Counted from the stretch's first letter, positions 51,041 to 61,476 are shown. The stretch: DNA of 64,000 nt from Chitinophagaceae bacterium (GCA_947452965.1 CANGEW010000007.1:1-64000); one strand, 5' to 3'. Numbers and translations: made by a program. The notes: generated from the sequence alone by a model not told the origin.

Positions 51041-53530
51041 ATGAGATTTCTTTCTGTCTGCTTTTTTATGCTTTTTTTATGTTGTGCAAATGCACAAAAA
51101 ATTGTTTCTCCAAGTCAATTTTTAGGCTATGAATTAGGTACTCGTTTTACATCACATGATAAAGTTGTTAATTATTTCAAATCTATTGCTTCGTCCGCAT
51201 CATCAAAAATGAAGCTTCAGTCTTATGGGTTTACTAACGAGAATAATGAGTTGCTAGTTGCTTTTGTCTCATCTGCTAGCAATATTCAACACCTAGAAGA
51301 AATTCAAAAAAATAATTTACGTTTAAGTGGATTACTAAATGATAAAATTGGGGATACTCATTTACCCACGGTGGTTTGGTTGAATTATAATGTTCATGGA
51401 AATGAAGCAAGTTCTACAGAAGTAGCTTTAAAACTTTTATATGAACTAGTTTCCGATAAAAATGATTCGCTAAATAAATGGCTTGAGCATGTAGTTGTAA
51501 TAATCGACCCCTGTGTGAATCCAGATGGAAGAGATCGATATGTTCATTGGTTTAATCAAGTAGTTGGAAAAAATCCTGTTGCAAATCCAATAGCGAGAGA
51601 ACATGATGAACCATGGCCCGGAGGCAGAACTAATCATTACAATTTTGATTTGAATAGAGACTGGGCATGGCAAACGCAAATTGAAACACAAAATAGAATG
51701 GTAGTATATAATCAATGGATGCCACAAATCCTATGCGACTTTCACGAACAATACCCAAACAATCCTTATTACTTCGCGCCTGCAGCAGAACCTTTTCATG
51801 AAGTAATTACTCCTTGGCAAAGAAGCTTTCAAACCATAATAGGAAAGAATCATGCAAAATATTTTGATGCTAATGGGTGGTTGTATTTCACCAAAGAAGT
51901 ATTTGATTTGTTTTATCCTTCTTACGGAGATACCTATCCTCTATATAATGGATCTATTGGTATGACCTATGAACAAGCCGGTCATTCAAGGGGAGGGCTG
52001 TCTATATCAATTCCAAATGACACCTTAACTCTTAAAGACAGAATTAATCATCATTATACAACTAGTATAAGCACAATAGAAACCGCTTCTAATAATTTTC
52101 TAAATATTAATGAGTCTTTTGCTCTTTATTTTAAAGATGCTCAAAAAAATGGCGTAGGCGGTTACAAAACTTTTTTAATAAAAAATAACAACATACATAA
52201 AATTGAATTTTTATTGCAGTTCTTTAAAAGGAATAATATTAAATATGGTTATGCAAAACAAGGACTTACAGTAAAAGGATTTAGTTATAATACTGGTGAA
52301 GAACTTACTTACAATACCTCAGCTGCTGATATTTTCGTTTCTACTTATCAAAATAAAGGAGCTTTGGTGAAAGTGCTTTTTGAGCCTCAATCCAAATTGT
52401 CAGATTCTGTAACATATGATATTACAGCTTGGTCTATTCCATATGCTTTTGGATTGGATGCTCTCGCATTAAATGAAAAATTAGAGCCTACTCAAGTCGA
52501 GTCAAATAAGTCTAATAATATTATACAGTCCAATCAGTATGCCTACTTAGTTGATTATAATTCATTTCATTCTGTGGTTTTTTTGTCTAAACTTTTAAAA
52601 AATGGAATTAAGGTTCGTTTTGCAGAAAAAGACTTCACCTTTAATAATAAAAAATTTTTTAAAGGCACTTTAATTGTATTAAAAAATGATAATTTCAATC
52701 ATGTAAATGACTTTATTCAATTTGCAAAAGACATGAACATGGAGGTGACTTCTGTATCATCTGGAATGATGGATCAGGGAGTTGATTTTGGATCTGATAA
52801 AATTCACTTATTAAAAAAACCTTCAGTTGCTTTGGTAACAGGCGAAAGTGCAAACGCGAATGCGGCTGGTGAAATATGGCATTTGTTTGAACAACAACTA
52901 GATTATCCCATCATCTTAATGAATGCAAGCCAATTGTCAAATGCTTCTTTAAAAGATTTAGATGTTATCATTATTCCAGATGGGGATTATCCTTTTCTTG
53001 GAGATAAAGAAAGTAATCTTAAAAATTGGGTTCGTCAAGGAGGTAAATTGATTGCTATTGAAAATGCTGTTTCTCAAATGGCTTTTGGTGATTGGGGAAT
53101 ACGAACTAAAAAAGATGAAGAGTTGGATAAAAAAGAACCTTCTTATAGCGATATCAAACGATATGAAGAAAGAGAAAGACAGTCGGTCGCGTCTAATATA
53201 CCTGGAGCTATCTATAAATTAAATTTAGATGATAGTCATCCTCTAGCTTTTGGTTATCCCAATTATTATTTTACCTTAAAACTGAATAGTAATGTATTTG
53301 AATTCATGAAAGAAGGTTGGAATGTAGGTGTAATCAAGCAGGAAAATCAAGTAGCAGGTTTTGTAGGAAACAAAATTAAATCTAAAATTAAAGATGGTAC
53401 CCTCATAGCAGCACAAGATTATGGAAATGGGAGTATTGTTTATTTTGCTGATAATCCTATTTTTAGAAGTTTTTGGGAAAATGGTAAAATGTTATTGGGT
53501 AATGCTATATTCCTTGTCGGTCAACAATAA
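51041..53530 (+). CDS. Secreted M14-family zinc carboxypeptidase
   Basis: Signal peptide MRFLSVCFFMLFLCCANAQ; LNYNVHGNEASSTEVALKLLYEL; DPCVNPDGRDRY; DFHEQYPNNPYYFAP. Confidence 0.9.
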   Translation: MRFLSVCFFMLFLCCANAQKIVSPSQFLGYELGTRFTSHDKVVNYFKSIASSASSKMKLQSYGFTNENNELLVAFVSSASNIQHLEEIQKNNLRLSGLLNDKIGDTHLPTVVWLNYNVHGNEASSTEVALKLLYELVSDKNDSLNKWLEHVVVIIDPCVNPDGRDRYVHWFNQVVGKNPVANPIAREHDEPWPGGRTNHYNFDLNRDWAWQTQIETQNRMVVYNQWMPQILCDFHEQYPNNPYYFAPAAEPFHEVITPWQRSFQTIIGKNHAKYFDANGWLYFTKEVFDLFYPSYGDTYPLYNGSIGMTYEQAGHSRGGLSISIPNDTLTLKDRINHHYTTSISTIETASNNFLNINESFALYFKDAQKNGVGGYKTFLIKNNNIHKIEFLLQFFKRNNIKYGYAKQGLTVKGFSYNTGEELTYNTSAADIFVSTYQNKGALVKVLFEPQSKLSDSVTYDITAWSIPYAFGLDALALNEKLEPTQVESNKSNNIIQSNQYAYLVDYNSFHSVVFLSKLLKNGIKVRFAEKDFTFNNKKFFKGTLIVLKNDNFNHVNDFIQFAKDMNMEVTSVSSGMMDQGVDFGSDKIHLLKKPSVALVTGESANANAAGEIWHLFEQQLDYPIILMNASQLSNASLKDLDVIIIPDGDYPFLGDKESNLKNWVRQGGKLIAIENAVSQMAFGDWGIRTKKDEELDKKEPSYSDIKRYEERERQSVASNIPGAIYKLNLDDSHPLAFGYPNYYFTLKLNSNVFEFMKEGWNVGVIKQENQVAGFVGNKIKSKIKDGTLIAAQDYGNGSIVYFADNPIFRSFWENGKMLLGNAIFLVGQQ

Positions 53531-53562
53531 TATTTCTCTTTATTTTATTTCTATTTAAAGTA

Positions 53563-56019
53563 ATGCCATTGAAAAAGTTTTTTTTTATATGCTTGTTGTT
53601 TTGTTTCTATAATGTGACATCTTTCGCACAAGCGCCTCAATCGTATAGCTCCTCTGAAATTTTATTGCAACTTAAAAAATTAAAAGTATTAGGGTCGGTA
53701 TTATATATTGCTGCTCATCCAGATGATGAAAACACCACTTTATTAACCTATTTAACAAAAGAAAAATTATTTAGAACAGGTTATTTAAGTTTAACAAGGG
53801 GAGATGGCGGACAAAATCTAATTGGTGATGAACAAGGTGTGGATTTGGGATTAATAAGAAGTCAAGAATTATTAGCCGCTAGAAAACAGGATGGAGCAGA
53901 GCAGTTTTTTTCCAGTGCTTTTGATTTTGGGTATACTAAAAATCCTGAGGAAGCGCTAACAATATGGGGACATGATAAAATATTGTCTGATGTAGTATGG
54001 GTAATTCGAAATTTTAAGCCAGACGTAATTATTTGTAGATTTCCTACAACTGGAGAAGGTGGACATGGACAACATACGGCTTCGGCTTTATTAGCTGAAG
54101 AAGCTTTTGAAGCGGCAGCCGACTCATCTCAATTTCCCGATCAACTAAAAAAAATAAATTATTATGGAGAAAAAGTATCAACGTGGAAGGCTAGTCGCTT
54201 ACTTTGGAATACGTTTAATTTTGGGGGTGTTAATACACAAAAAGAGGATCAATTTAAGTTAAATGATGGTGGATATAATACATTGCTAGGTAAGAGTTAT
54301 GGTGAAATTGCAGCATTGAGTAGAAGTCAGCATAAAAGTCAAGGTTTTGGTGTGGCTGCTCAAAGAGGTAATTCAACAGAATATTTTGCAACGATAAAAG
54401 GTATTCGACCTGTATATGATATAATGGATAGTATAAATACCACTTGGAGTAGAATAGGAAATTCATCCATGGAGGAAAAAGTGGAGTCAATAATAAATCA
54501 TTTCAATCCATCACATCCAGAAAACAGCGTGATAGAGTTGTGTCAACTCTATCAATTACTTAATTCAGAGTATGCTCCTTCTTACTGGAGATACCAAAAA
54601 TTAGTTGAAATAAAAAATCTCATTCAACATTGTAGTGCTTGGTTTTCAGAAGCAGTATCTACTTCAAAATTTATTACACCTGATGATAGTGTTCACATTG
54701 CGTATTTTTTCAATAATCGAACAGGATTGTCTTTAGATAAGGTAATCATTCGTTCTTATGATCATACTCAAGTTCAATTTGATAGTATTCCTTGTAATAA
54801 GATGATGGTTCTAAAAAAAGACTTTATTTTAAATGATACATTTTTGAATACGCAACCTTATTGGTTACAAAATGAAAAATCATCTGGTACATATAACGTA
54901 AAGGAGCCGAATCTACTTAATGGGAGTTGTGGTTTATTATTGAATGAATTAGAAGTTTCATTATATGGAGTTGTAATAAATTATCCTATTCAAATTATAT
55001 GGAAACAAGTGGATCCAATAAAAGGAGAATTATATCAACCTGTTTCGGTGGTTCCAGCTTTGTCCGTTTCACCTGTACAATCCGTATTGATTTCCAATCA
55101 TTCAAATCTAATACAAGGTGAGGTTGCAATAAAGGCATTTAAAGATGTCTTAATACAATTTATTCAAGTAAATGGTAAAAAAATAGTAGATACCAATCTT
55201 TTGATGAGAAAGCAAAATGTGATTTATAAAAGTATTCCTCTGCAGGAAGGAGTTAATGAAATTAAAGTTTTCGCAAACAATCAACTATATGCTTCAGCAG
55301 TAAAAGAGATTCATTATGATCACATCCCGGATATTATTTATCAGAAAAAGGCAATTATTCAATCTAAGACAATCGATTGTAACATTGCGGGTAAAAATAT
55401 TGGATATATAAAAGGAGCGGGTGATAAAGTGCCAGATATGCTTCAGCAAATGGGGTATCATGTTCAATACTTAGAAAAAAAAGATATCGTTCTATCAAAT
55501 ATTTTAAAGTTTGATGCGATTGTGACTGGTGTTAGAGCCTATAACACTAACGAATGGTTATCCGAAGTGTATGAAGTATTAATGAGATACATTCAAAAAG
55601 GAGGTGTGATGTTAGTTCAATATAATACTAATAATCAAATAGGTCCCATTAAGGCAAAAATGAGTCCTTTTGATTTTGAGATCACAAAAAATAGAATTAC
55701 GGATGAAAATGCGACTGTTCAAATATTGAATCCATCAAACGATATCTATCATTATCCCAATCACATCCAGGCACAAGATTTTAAGGATTGGATTCAAGAA
55801 AGAAGCATTTATCACGCTAAAACTTCCGATCCACATTTTGAAAAGTGCTTCTTAATGAATGATCCTCAAGAAAAGGGCGACGACGGTAGTTTGATAATTG
55901 CCAAATATGGAAAAGGTAGGTTTATTTATACCGGACTTTCCTTTTTCAGACAACTACCCGCAGGTGTTCCGGGGGCAATGAGACTTTTCGCAAATCTTCT
56001 GGCAAAAAAGTCGAATTAG
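53563..56019 (+). CDS. Secreted PIG-L (LmbE) family deacetylase
   Basis: VLYIAAHPDDENTTLLTYLTKEKLFRTGYLSLTRGDGGQNLIG; GHGQHTASALLAEEAF. Confidence 0.92.
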   Translation: MPLKKFFFICLLFCFYNVTSFAQAPQSYSSSEILLQLKKLKVLGSVLYIAAHPDDENTTLLTYLTKEKLFRTGYLSLTRGDGGQNLIGDEQGVDLGLIRSQELLAARKQDGAEQFFSSAFDFGYTKNPEEALTIWGHDKILSDVVWVIRNFKPDVIICRFPTTGEGGHGQHTASALLAEEAFEAAADSSQFPDQLKKINYYGEKVSTWKASRLLWNTFNFGGVNTQKEDQFKLNDGGYNTLLGKSYGEIAALSRSQHKSQGFGVAAQRGNSTEYFATIKGIRPVYDIMDSINTTWSRIGNSSMEEKVESIINHFNPSHPENSVIELCQLYQLLNSEYAPSYWRYQKLVEIKNLIQHCSAWFSEAVSTSKFITPDDSVHIAYFFNNRTGLSLDKVIIRSYDHTQVQFDSIPCNKMMVLKKDFILNDTFLNTQPYWLQNEKSSGTYNVKEPNLLNGSCGLLLNELEVSLYGVVINYPIQIIWKQVDPIKGELYQPVSVVPALSVSPVQSVLISNHSNLIQGEVAIKAFKDVLIQFIQVNGKKIVDTNLLMRKQNVIYKSIPLQEGVNEIKVFANNQLYASAVKEIHYDHIPDIIYQKKAIIQSKTIDCNIAGKNIGYIKGAGDKVPDMLQQMGYHVQYLEKKDIVLSNILKFDAIVTGVRAYNTNEWLSEVYEVLMRYIQKGGVMLVQYNTNNQIGPIKAKMSPFDFEITKNRITDENATVQILNPSNDIYHYPNHIQAQDFKDWIQERSIYHAKTSDPHFEKCFLMNDPQEKGDDGSLIIAKYGKGRFIYTGLSFFRQLPAGVPGAMRLFANLLAKKSN

Positions 56020-56025
56020 AAATTT

Positions 56026-56982
56026 TTATTCAGAGATTTCTATCTGATATGAAATAATAGGTCTATCGTTGTGGATTACAGTAAAACTTATCTCGTCTTC
56101 TTTTTTAAAGGTGTAACTAAAAGTGATTACTCCATTTTCCTCATCAAAATTAATTCTTTCAGGTTTGGATTGTTTAGATCCTGATTTATAGATAATGTAA
56201 AGAGCATCTAATGGTTTGTAATCATATTTAAAAGAGAATGAAACAGGTGCATTGATTTTAGCATGAATAAGCCCTTTGCTTGGCATATTATTATTCATAT
56301 TAATGGCATAGGCTTCTGATCCAATAATTGGGAGACTGTAAAAGTCTTTTAAATTTTTTGGTCCGTTGCCAAACAACCAAGCACTGTTTTTTGGGAAATG
56401 GTCTTGATAAAAGAGCGATATTGCCGGGAAGAAATAATTACCGTTAAATGATTTAATAAAGATAGTTTGTTTGTTATCTAGGTAACCCGATGCTTTAACA
56501 ACATCTACAAAGTACCATTGTTCATTGCTATTTCCGAGTTGAATCATATTCCAGTAATGATTGGGCTCTTCGGAAGGATTGTTGATATCTTCACATTTGA
56601 TTTGAGTATATCCATTAATAACCATGCACCGAATATTAGACTGACTGCACATTTCCTGAAATAAGGAAGCAAAACCTTTTGACGTAGCAGCTCTTTTTTT
56701 TAATATTTCCATTGGATCAATATCAAGATCAGGATTTCTTTTCTGAGATTTTACATCAAAGTCAATGTTAAGTGCAATCCAGGTAAAAATAGCTCTTGCT
56801 TTCATTTCTTTTGTAGAGAAAGAAGTAGTTAATTTTTGAGATATATCAGCGATTGACATTGAATCTAGTTTGCCCAGATTTGTAACCAGCACATCAACGT
56901 TTTCATATTTAGCATTGTTTTGTGCAGGTAACAAATAATAAAAGAAGCAAAAGATGTTTAGTAAAAAAAATGATTTTATCAT
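56026..56982 (-). CDS. Secreted transglutaminase-like domain protein
   Basis: ARAIFTWIALNIDFDVKSQKRNPDLD...TSKGFASLFQEMCSQSNIRCMVINGYTQ...NHYWNMIQLG...WYFVDVVKASGY. Confidence 0.85.
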   Translation of the reverse strand: MIKSFFLLNIFCFFYYLLPAQNNAKYENVDVLVTNLGKLDSMSIADISQKLTTSFSTKEMKARAIFTWIALNIDFDVKSQKRNPDLDIDPMEILKKRAATSKGFASLFQEMCSQSNIRCMVINGYTQIKCEDINNPSEEPNHYWNMIQLGNSNEQWYFVDVVKASGYLDNKQTIFIKSFNGNYFFPAISLFYQDHFPKNSAWLFGNGPKNLKDFYSLPIIGSEAYAINMNNNMPSKGLIHAKINAPVSFSFKYDYKPLDALYIIYKSGSKQSKPERINFDEENGVITFSYTFKKEDEISFTVIHNDRPIISYQIEISE

Positions 56983-56995
56983 AAAGTAGTATTAA

Positions 56996-57030
56996 ATAAA
57001 AAAGCATTCACATAAAAATATGAATGCTAG
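56996..57030 (-). terminator. Terminator downstream of the protease gene
   Basis: Minus strand: agcattcatatttttatgtgaatgcttttttattt. Confidence 0.65.
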
Positions 57031-57059
57031 TTAGAATAAAAATACGAATTATGGAGATT

Positions 57060-58187
57060 TTAATTACCCTTAATCATAAAAACGTACTCCTGTATTTTTT
57101 TTATCTGTGTAACTCTATCAGTCTTTCGTAGAATTGGATTTGTTGTAATTTTTATGTTTTCAAAACTGGGTAATTTTTTAAGTGTATTTACAACTGAAAA
57201 AATATTGTAAGATTTTATAGCAAATACCACACCTTCGGAACTCTCTTCTTTACTTGATAGGACACCAACTAATTCTCCGTTCTTATTAATTACAGGTGAT
57301 CCGCTATTACCTTCATTGGCTAGTGTACTTAATTGGTAAAAGATTGAGTCCATTTGGTATCCATTCTTAGCACTTATATATCCTTCTCCGTATACAATTT
57401 CTTGTTTTGGAAAACCTAAAGTAAAAATGGGTTCTCCTAATTCACAGGTGGATTTTTTTATGCTAAAAGGGAGGGGGGCTAATTTTTTAAAATCTTGATC
57501 AATAATTTTAAGAATGGCAATATCATTTTGATTATCACTATAAATAGCTTCCGCAGCGAATTGCTCTCCTTTGTTATTTTCTACAACTAAATGATGGGTT
57601 GCCTCAGTTAGTACATGTGCGTTGGTAACAAGGTAGTTGTTATTCACATCAATCATAAAACCAGTAGCCCTGAAATTGCTTTCTAATTTTGATTTGGCAG
57701 GTGTTGTATTATCTGAGGTGTTGATTTGATTGACTTTCGTTTCTAATTTTTTATACTTTACATCCTGCTCTCTTATTTTTTCAACAAGAGGTCTTAGGTT
57801 ATTTACTTTTACATTAGTAAAGAACGAAAAAATGGAACTACTAAGAAAAGAAATAATGATGGCTATAGATGCAGCAACCGCAATGGTTCTTTTATATTGA
57901 TTCCAGAGGTAAATAATTTTGCTTTTAGGAGATAGGGGAGAGTTTTTGATGATGCCTTGTTGTTTTAATTTGTCAACCGTCTCTCTTATTGATTTTTTTA
58001 ATGCCTGTTGATTCCCAAACTGATCCAATTGGTCTAAAAAGTAAGTACATTCCACAAATAGTTGATCAATTTCAGGATTGTTTTGCCTAAGATTTTCAAA
58101 ATTAGCTTTCTCTTCTAAGTTCATTTCTCCTTGAAGATACTTTTCAATATCGGCGATTAATTGTGACTGGTCCATATTAATTTTCAT
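57060..58187 (-). CDS. Anti-sigma-like N-terminus + TM + trypsin-like serine protease domain
   Basis: DIEKYLQGEMNLEEKANFENLRQNNPEIDQLF; TM TIAVAASIAIIISFLSSSIFSFF; GFMIDVNNNYLVTNAHVL, NDIAILKI, ANEGNSGSPVINKNGELVGVL. Confidence 0.85.
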   Translation of the reverse strand: MKINMDQSQLIADIEKYLQGEMNLEEKANFENLRQNNPEIDQLFVECTYFLDQLDQFGNQQALKKSIRETVDKLKQQGIIKNSPLSPKSKIIYLWNQYKRTIAVAASIAIIISFLSSSIFSFFTNVKVNNLRPLVEKIREQDVKYKKLETKVNQINTSDNTTPAKSKLESNFRATGFMIDVNNNYLVTNAHVLTEATHHLVVENNKGEQFAAEAIYSDNQNDIAILKIIDQDFKKLAPLPFSIKKSTCELGEPIFTLGFPKQEIVYGEGYISAKNGYQMDSIFYQLSTLANEGNSGSPVINKNGELVGVLSSKEESSEGVVFAIKSYNIFSVVNTLKKLPSFENIKITTNPILRKTDRVTQIKKIQEYVFMIKGN

Positions 58188-58743
58188 GTTTATATTCCGC
58201 AAAGAATAATTTTTTTAACCTCATTAAGCATTTATATTTCTGGGTTTTAGCATTATCAGCATTCGTATATTTAAATTCTGCAGCAATCTCATTCATGTGC
58301 TTCTTTTGTATATAATAGGCTTCTAATAAGCTTTTACAGGGTTCCCCAATTTTCGACAATGCGTTTTCCATGATATGAAAGCGATCTTGCTGTTTTTCAT
58401 GTTTTGTCACATCCTCTTCAATAGCTACATATTCTTCAAAGTCGTCTGCTTGTAGACCAAATCGCTGAATTTGTTGTAATTTTTTTAGCCAAATTCTCTT
58501 ACAAACAGAGTAGAGGTAGGTTTTAATCAAGCAGTTAAGCTGAAATTCATTGTCTAGCGATTTTTGATACAATACAATCATAGCTTCCTGAAAAGTATCT
58601 GAGGCATCATCCATGGATCCCTTATTATTAATAATAAGGTTTTGTATCATGGGGAAGTGACTTTTATAAATAGTCTCTATAGATGCTTTATCTTGAATAG
58701 CTAAACCCTCCAATAATAGTTTATCCTGCTCGATAGTACTCAC
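58177..58743 (-). CDS. ECF-type RNA polymerase sigma factor
   Basis: DASDTFQEAMIVLYQKSL...LIKTYLYSVCKRIWLKKL...PCKSLLEAYYIQKKHMNEIAAEFKYTNADNAKTQKYKCLMRLKKLF. Confidence 0.88.
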   Translation of the reverse strand: MSTIEQDKLLLEGLAIQDKASIETIYKSHFPMIQNLIINNKGSMDDASDTFQEAMIVLYQKSLDNEFQLNCLIKTYLYSVCKRIWLKKLQQIQRFGLQADDFEEYVAIEEDVTKHEKQQDRFHIMENALSKIGEPCKSLLEAYYIQKKHMNEIAAEFKYTNADNAKTQKYKCLMRLKKLFFAEYKHEN

Positions 58744-58814
58744 TTACATTGTATTTATACTGATTTATTTGATTGGTAACCCAAAAAAAATTTTATTTTT
58801 TAGGGTTACCTTTT

Positions 58815-58822
58815 TATATTTG
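58815..58822 (+). promoter_or_regulatory. Bacteroidota -7 element for the small repeat lipoprotein
   Basis: TATATTTG. Confidence 0.55.
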
Positions 58823-58868
58823 CCGTATTAATTAGCAAATTATAATTTTAAACCAAAAAAAAATCAAA

Positions 58869-59060
58869 ATGAAAAAGTTTTTATCAATTGCTTTCATCGC
58901 TGCTTCATTAGTAGCTTGTAATGGTGGTTCTAAAGAAGAAGCTCCTGCTACAGATTCTACAGCGGTTGCTCCTGCTGCTGATTCAACTGTAAAAGTTGAT
59001 ACTGCTGCTGTTAAAGTTGATAGTGCTGCTGTAAAAGTAGACACTGCTGCTAAGAAGTAG
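58869..59060 (+). CDS. Small lipoprotein with tandem VKVD[TS]AA repeats
   Basis: MKKFLSIAFIAASLVACNGGSKEEAPATDSTAVAPAADSTVKVDTAAVKVDSAAVKVDTAAKK; lipobox SLVAC. Confidence 0.8.
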   Translation: MKKFLSIAFIAASLVACNGGSKEEAPATDSTAVAPAADSTVKVDTAAVKVDSAAVKVDTAAKK

Positions 59061-59126
59061 TTAACTCATACGTAAACTGAACTTGCCGTCAGTTTACAAA
59101 ATTTTTAAATGGCAAGCAATCGTTAT

Positions 59127-59158
59127 AGTCATTCCGTTTCAACGGAGTGACTTTTTTT
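59127..59158 (+). terminator. Rho-independent terminator
   Basis: agtcattccgtt tc aacggagtgacttttttt. Confidence 0.85.
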
Positions 59159-59225
59159 ATGAATAACTTATTAAAAATTAGTGACTTATCTTTTTTGGGT
59201 GTCTTAAATTTGACAAATAAAATTA

Positions 59226-59729
59226 TTATTGAGCGTTGTAGTGGGAGATCATTTTTTCTACCAATTTGAATGTAGCCGGACAATAATCGATATTTTGTTT
59301 GTGCACGTGAGCATATAATTTCCAGTTTTTCTTGGAAAGATGAGGGAAAGTCGCACAATCAACTGGACGTATATGATAAATAGAACATTTATTATCTTTC
59401 AAATTTAAAAATTGACAAGGTTGTTTTTTATTTACTAAGTCTTTGTTTGAATCTTTTTTTAACCATTGTTTTCTGAACTCTTCTGGTGTTTGTCCAAAAT
59501 GAGCTGAAATTCTTTTAAGATCTTGCTTTGTGAAAGTAGGGGTCATCTTCTTGCAACAATTGGCACATGACAAGCAGTCCACTTCATTCCAAACTTCTTT
59601 TTCCATCTTTGGTAAAAGGGTTGTGATGCCCTTAGGTGGCTGTTTTTCGGATGTATTAATGAATTTTCTAAACGCTTTTCTATTTGTAGAAAGTTTACGC
59701 TTGAATGACCTAAGATTCACAGAAAGCAT
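59226..59729 (-). CDS. YkgJ family cysteine cluster protein
   Basis: WNEVDCLSCANCCKKMTPTF...PCQFLNLKDNKCSIYHIRPVDCATFPH. Confidence 0.9.
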   Translation of the reverse strand: MLSVNLRSFKRKLSTNRKAFRKFINTSEKQPPKGITTLLPKMEKEVWNEVDCLSCANCCKKMTPTFTKQDLKRISAHFGQTPEEFRKQWLKKDSNKDLVNKKQPCQFLNLKDNKCSIYHIRPVDCATFPHLSKKNWKLYAHVHKQNIDYCPATFKLVEKMISHYNAQ

Positions 59730-59821
59730 GATAAAATGTATGGGTTATTAAAATAGTTGTTACACGAAATTAATGTTTAATTAAATTGTATTATCATTGA
59801 TATTCAATCTTTTCAAAAATA

Positions 59822-60724
59822 ATGTGGGAACCCTATAAAAAAGGATACAAAGCCTGGTTGCAACTCGAAAAGTCATTGGCAGAAAACTCAGTGGAGGCTT
59901 ATCTGCATGATATTGAAAAATTTACTTCGTATTTAATCGAAAAGGGTATAAAAAAAAATCCAGATGAGATTATCTTGGAAGACATAGAGCAATTTTTAAA
60001 GTGGATACATGAATTAGGAATGACAGCAACTTCTCAAGCGAGAATTATTTCTGGCATGAAAAGTTTTTATAAATATTGCATCCTAGAGCAAATTACCATA
60101 ACAGATCCTACTTTCTTATTAGAATCGCCTAAATTAAAAAGACTATTACCTGATACACTCTCTTTTGAAGAAATAGAAAAAATTATTGAACAAATTGACC
60201 TTAGTTTGCCAGAAGGTGTTCGTAATAAAGCAATTTTTGAAACTATGTATAGTTGTGGATTGCGAGTAAGCGAAGTTGTGAATTTACAATTAAGTTCTAT
60301 GTATTTAGATGTAGGCTTTATTAAAGTGATTGGAAAGGGGAACAAACAACGATTAGTTCCCATTGGAACAGATTCCATAAAGCATATTACAATTTATAAA
60401 AATAGTATTCGAAATCACCTAGGTATTAAAGCCGGTTTTGAAGATATTCTCTTTTTAAATAGGCGAGGTAAATCATTATCAAGAGTAATGATTTTTTTAA
60501 TATTAAAAGATTTAGTAAAAAAAGCAGGCATTGTAAAAAATGTATCTCCACATACTTTTCGACATTCTTTCGCAACACATTTGGTGGAAGGGGGGGCTGA
60601 TTTAAGAGCGGTTCAGGAAATGTTAGGTCATGAGAGTATTACAACCACTGAAATATATACTCATCTTGATAGGGAGTATCTTCGCTCAACATTACATGAG
60701 TTTCATCCGGCATTTAAAAAGTAA
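59822..60724 (+). CDS. xerD: Tyrosine recombinase XerD-like
   Basis: MYSCGLRVSEVVNLQLSSM; HTFRHSFATHLVEGGADLRAVQEMLGHESITTTEIYTHLDREYLRSTLHEFHP. Confidence 0.93.
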   Translation: MWEPYKKGYKAWLQLEKSLAENSVEAYLHDIEKFTSYLIEKGIKKNPDEIILEDIEQFLKWIHELGMTATSQARIISGMKSFYKYCILEQITITDPTFLLESPKLKRLLPDTLSFEEIEKIIEQIDLSLPEGVRNKAIFETMYSCGLRVSEVVNLQLSSMYLDVGFIKVIGKGNKQRLVPIGTDSIKHITIYKNSIRNHLGIKAGFEDILFLNRRGKSLSRVMIFLILKDLVKKAGIVKNVSPHTFRHSFATHLVEGGADLRAVQEMLGHESITTTEIYTHLDREYLRSTLHEFHPAFKK

Positions 60725-60735
60725 ATGGTAAAATT

Positions 60736-61476
60736 CTATTGATTACGTATGTGTTTTTTGTAGTCTTTTGATAAGCTCATGTATTTCAGTTGTAAAACCC
60801 CTAATACGCCTTCTTTTATAATCCCCTTATTCATTTTGCTAGCACCTAATTTTCGGTCAATAAATGTGATTGGAACTTCTTTGATTTTGAATCCTAATTT
60901 CCATGCGCTGAATTTCATTTCTATTTGAAAAGCATAACCAATGAATTTTATATGACTAAAATTGATTGCCTCTAATACTTTTCTTGAATAACAAACAAAA
61001 CCAGCAGTTGGGTCCATAACAGGCATCCAGGTAATCATTCTAGTATATAAAGAAGCGCCTTTAGAAAGCATGATTCTGTCGGTAGGCCAGTTTTCTAGAG
61101 CACCTCCTGTAACATATCGAGACCCTACAGCAACATCGGCTCCTTCAACACAAGCTTGGTGTAATCTGATTAGATCTTTTGGATTGTGAGAAAAGTCAGC
61201 ATCCATTTCGAATATATAATGATACCCTTTTTCTAAACACCATTTAAAACCATGAATATATGCAGTGCCTAATCCAAGCTTTCCTTTCCGCTCTTCTAAA
61301 AATAATTGACCTGGGTAGAGAGGGAATAAAGATTTCACAATATTGGCTGTTTGATCAGGAGAGCCATCATCTATCACCAAAACATGAAAATGTTCATTAA
61401 GGTCAATAACAGCTTTAATAATAGCTGCAATGTTTTCCTTTTCATTATAAGTTGGTATGATAACGATTTTCCCCAA
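60736..61476 (-). CDS. Polyprenol monophosphomannose synthase-like GT2 glycosyltransferase
   Basis: VIIPTYNEKENIAAIIKAV...VLVIDDGSPDQTANIV...FEMDADFSHNPKDL...VAVGSRYVTGGALENWP. Confidence 0.93.
   Translation of the reverse strand: MGKIVIIPTYNEKENIAAIIKAVIDLNEHFHVLVIDDGSPDQTANIVKSLFPLYPGQLFLEERKGKLGLGTAYIHGFKWCLEKGYHYIFEMDADFSHNPKDLIRLHQACVEGADVAVGSRYVTGGALENWPTDRIMLSKGASLYTRMITWMPVMDPTAGFVCYSRKVLEAINFSHIKFIGYAFQIEMKFSAWKLGFKIKEVPITFIDRKLGASKMNKGIIKEGVLGVLQLKYMSLSKDYKKHIRNQ

Noticed and set aside
58832-59044. 70-aa minus-strand ORF opposite the small repeat lipoprotein
   Set aside because: Mirror of the repetitive plus-strand gene; the plus strand has the lipobox, promoter and terminator.
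59822-60724. Mobile-element integrase
   Set aside because: Reads as chromosomal XerD (core dimer-resolution recombinase) among housekeeping genes, with no att-like repeats nearby.
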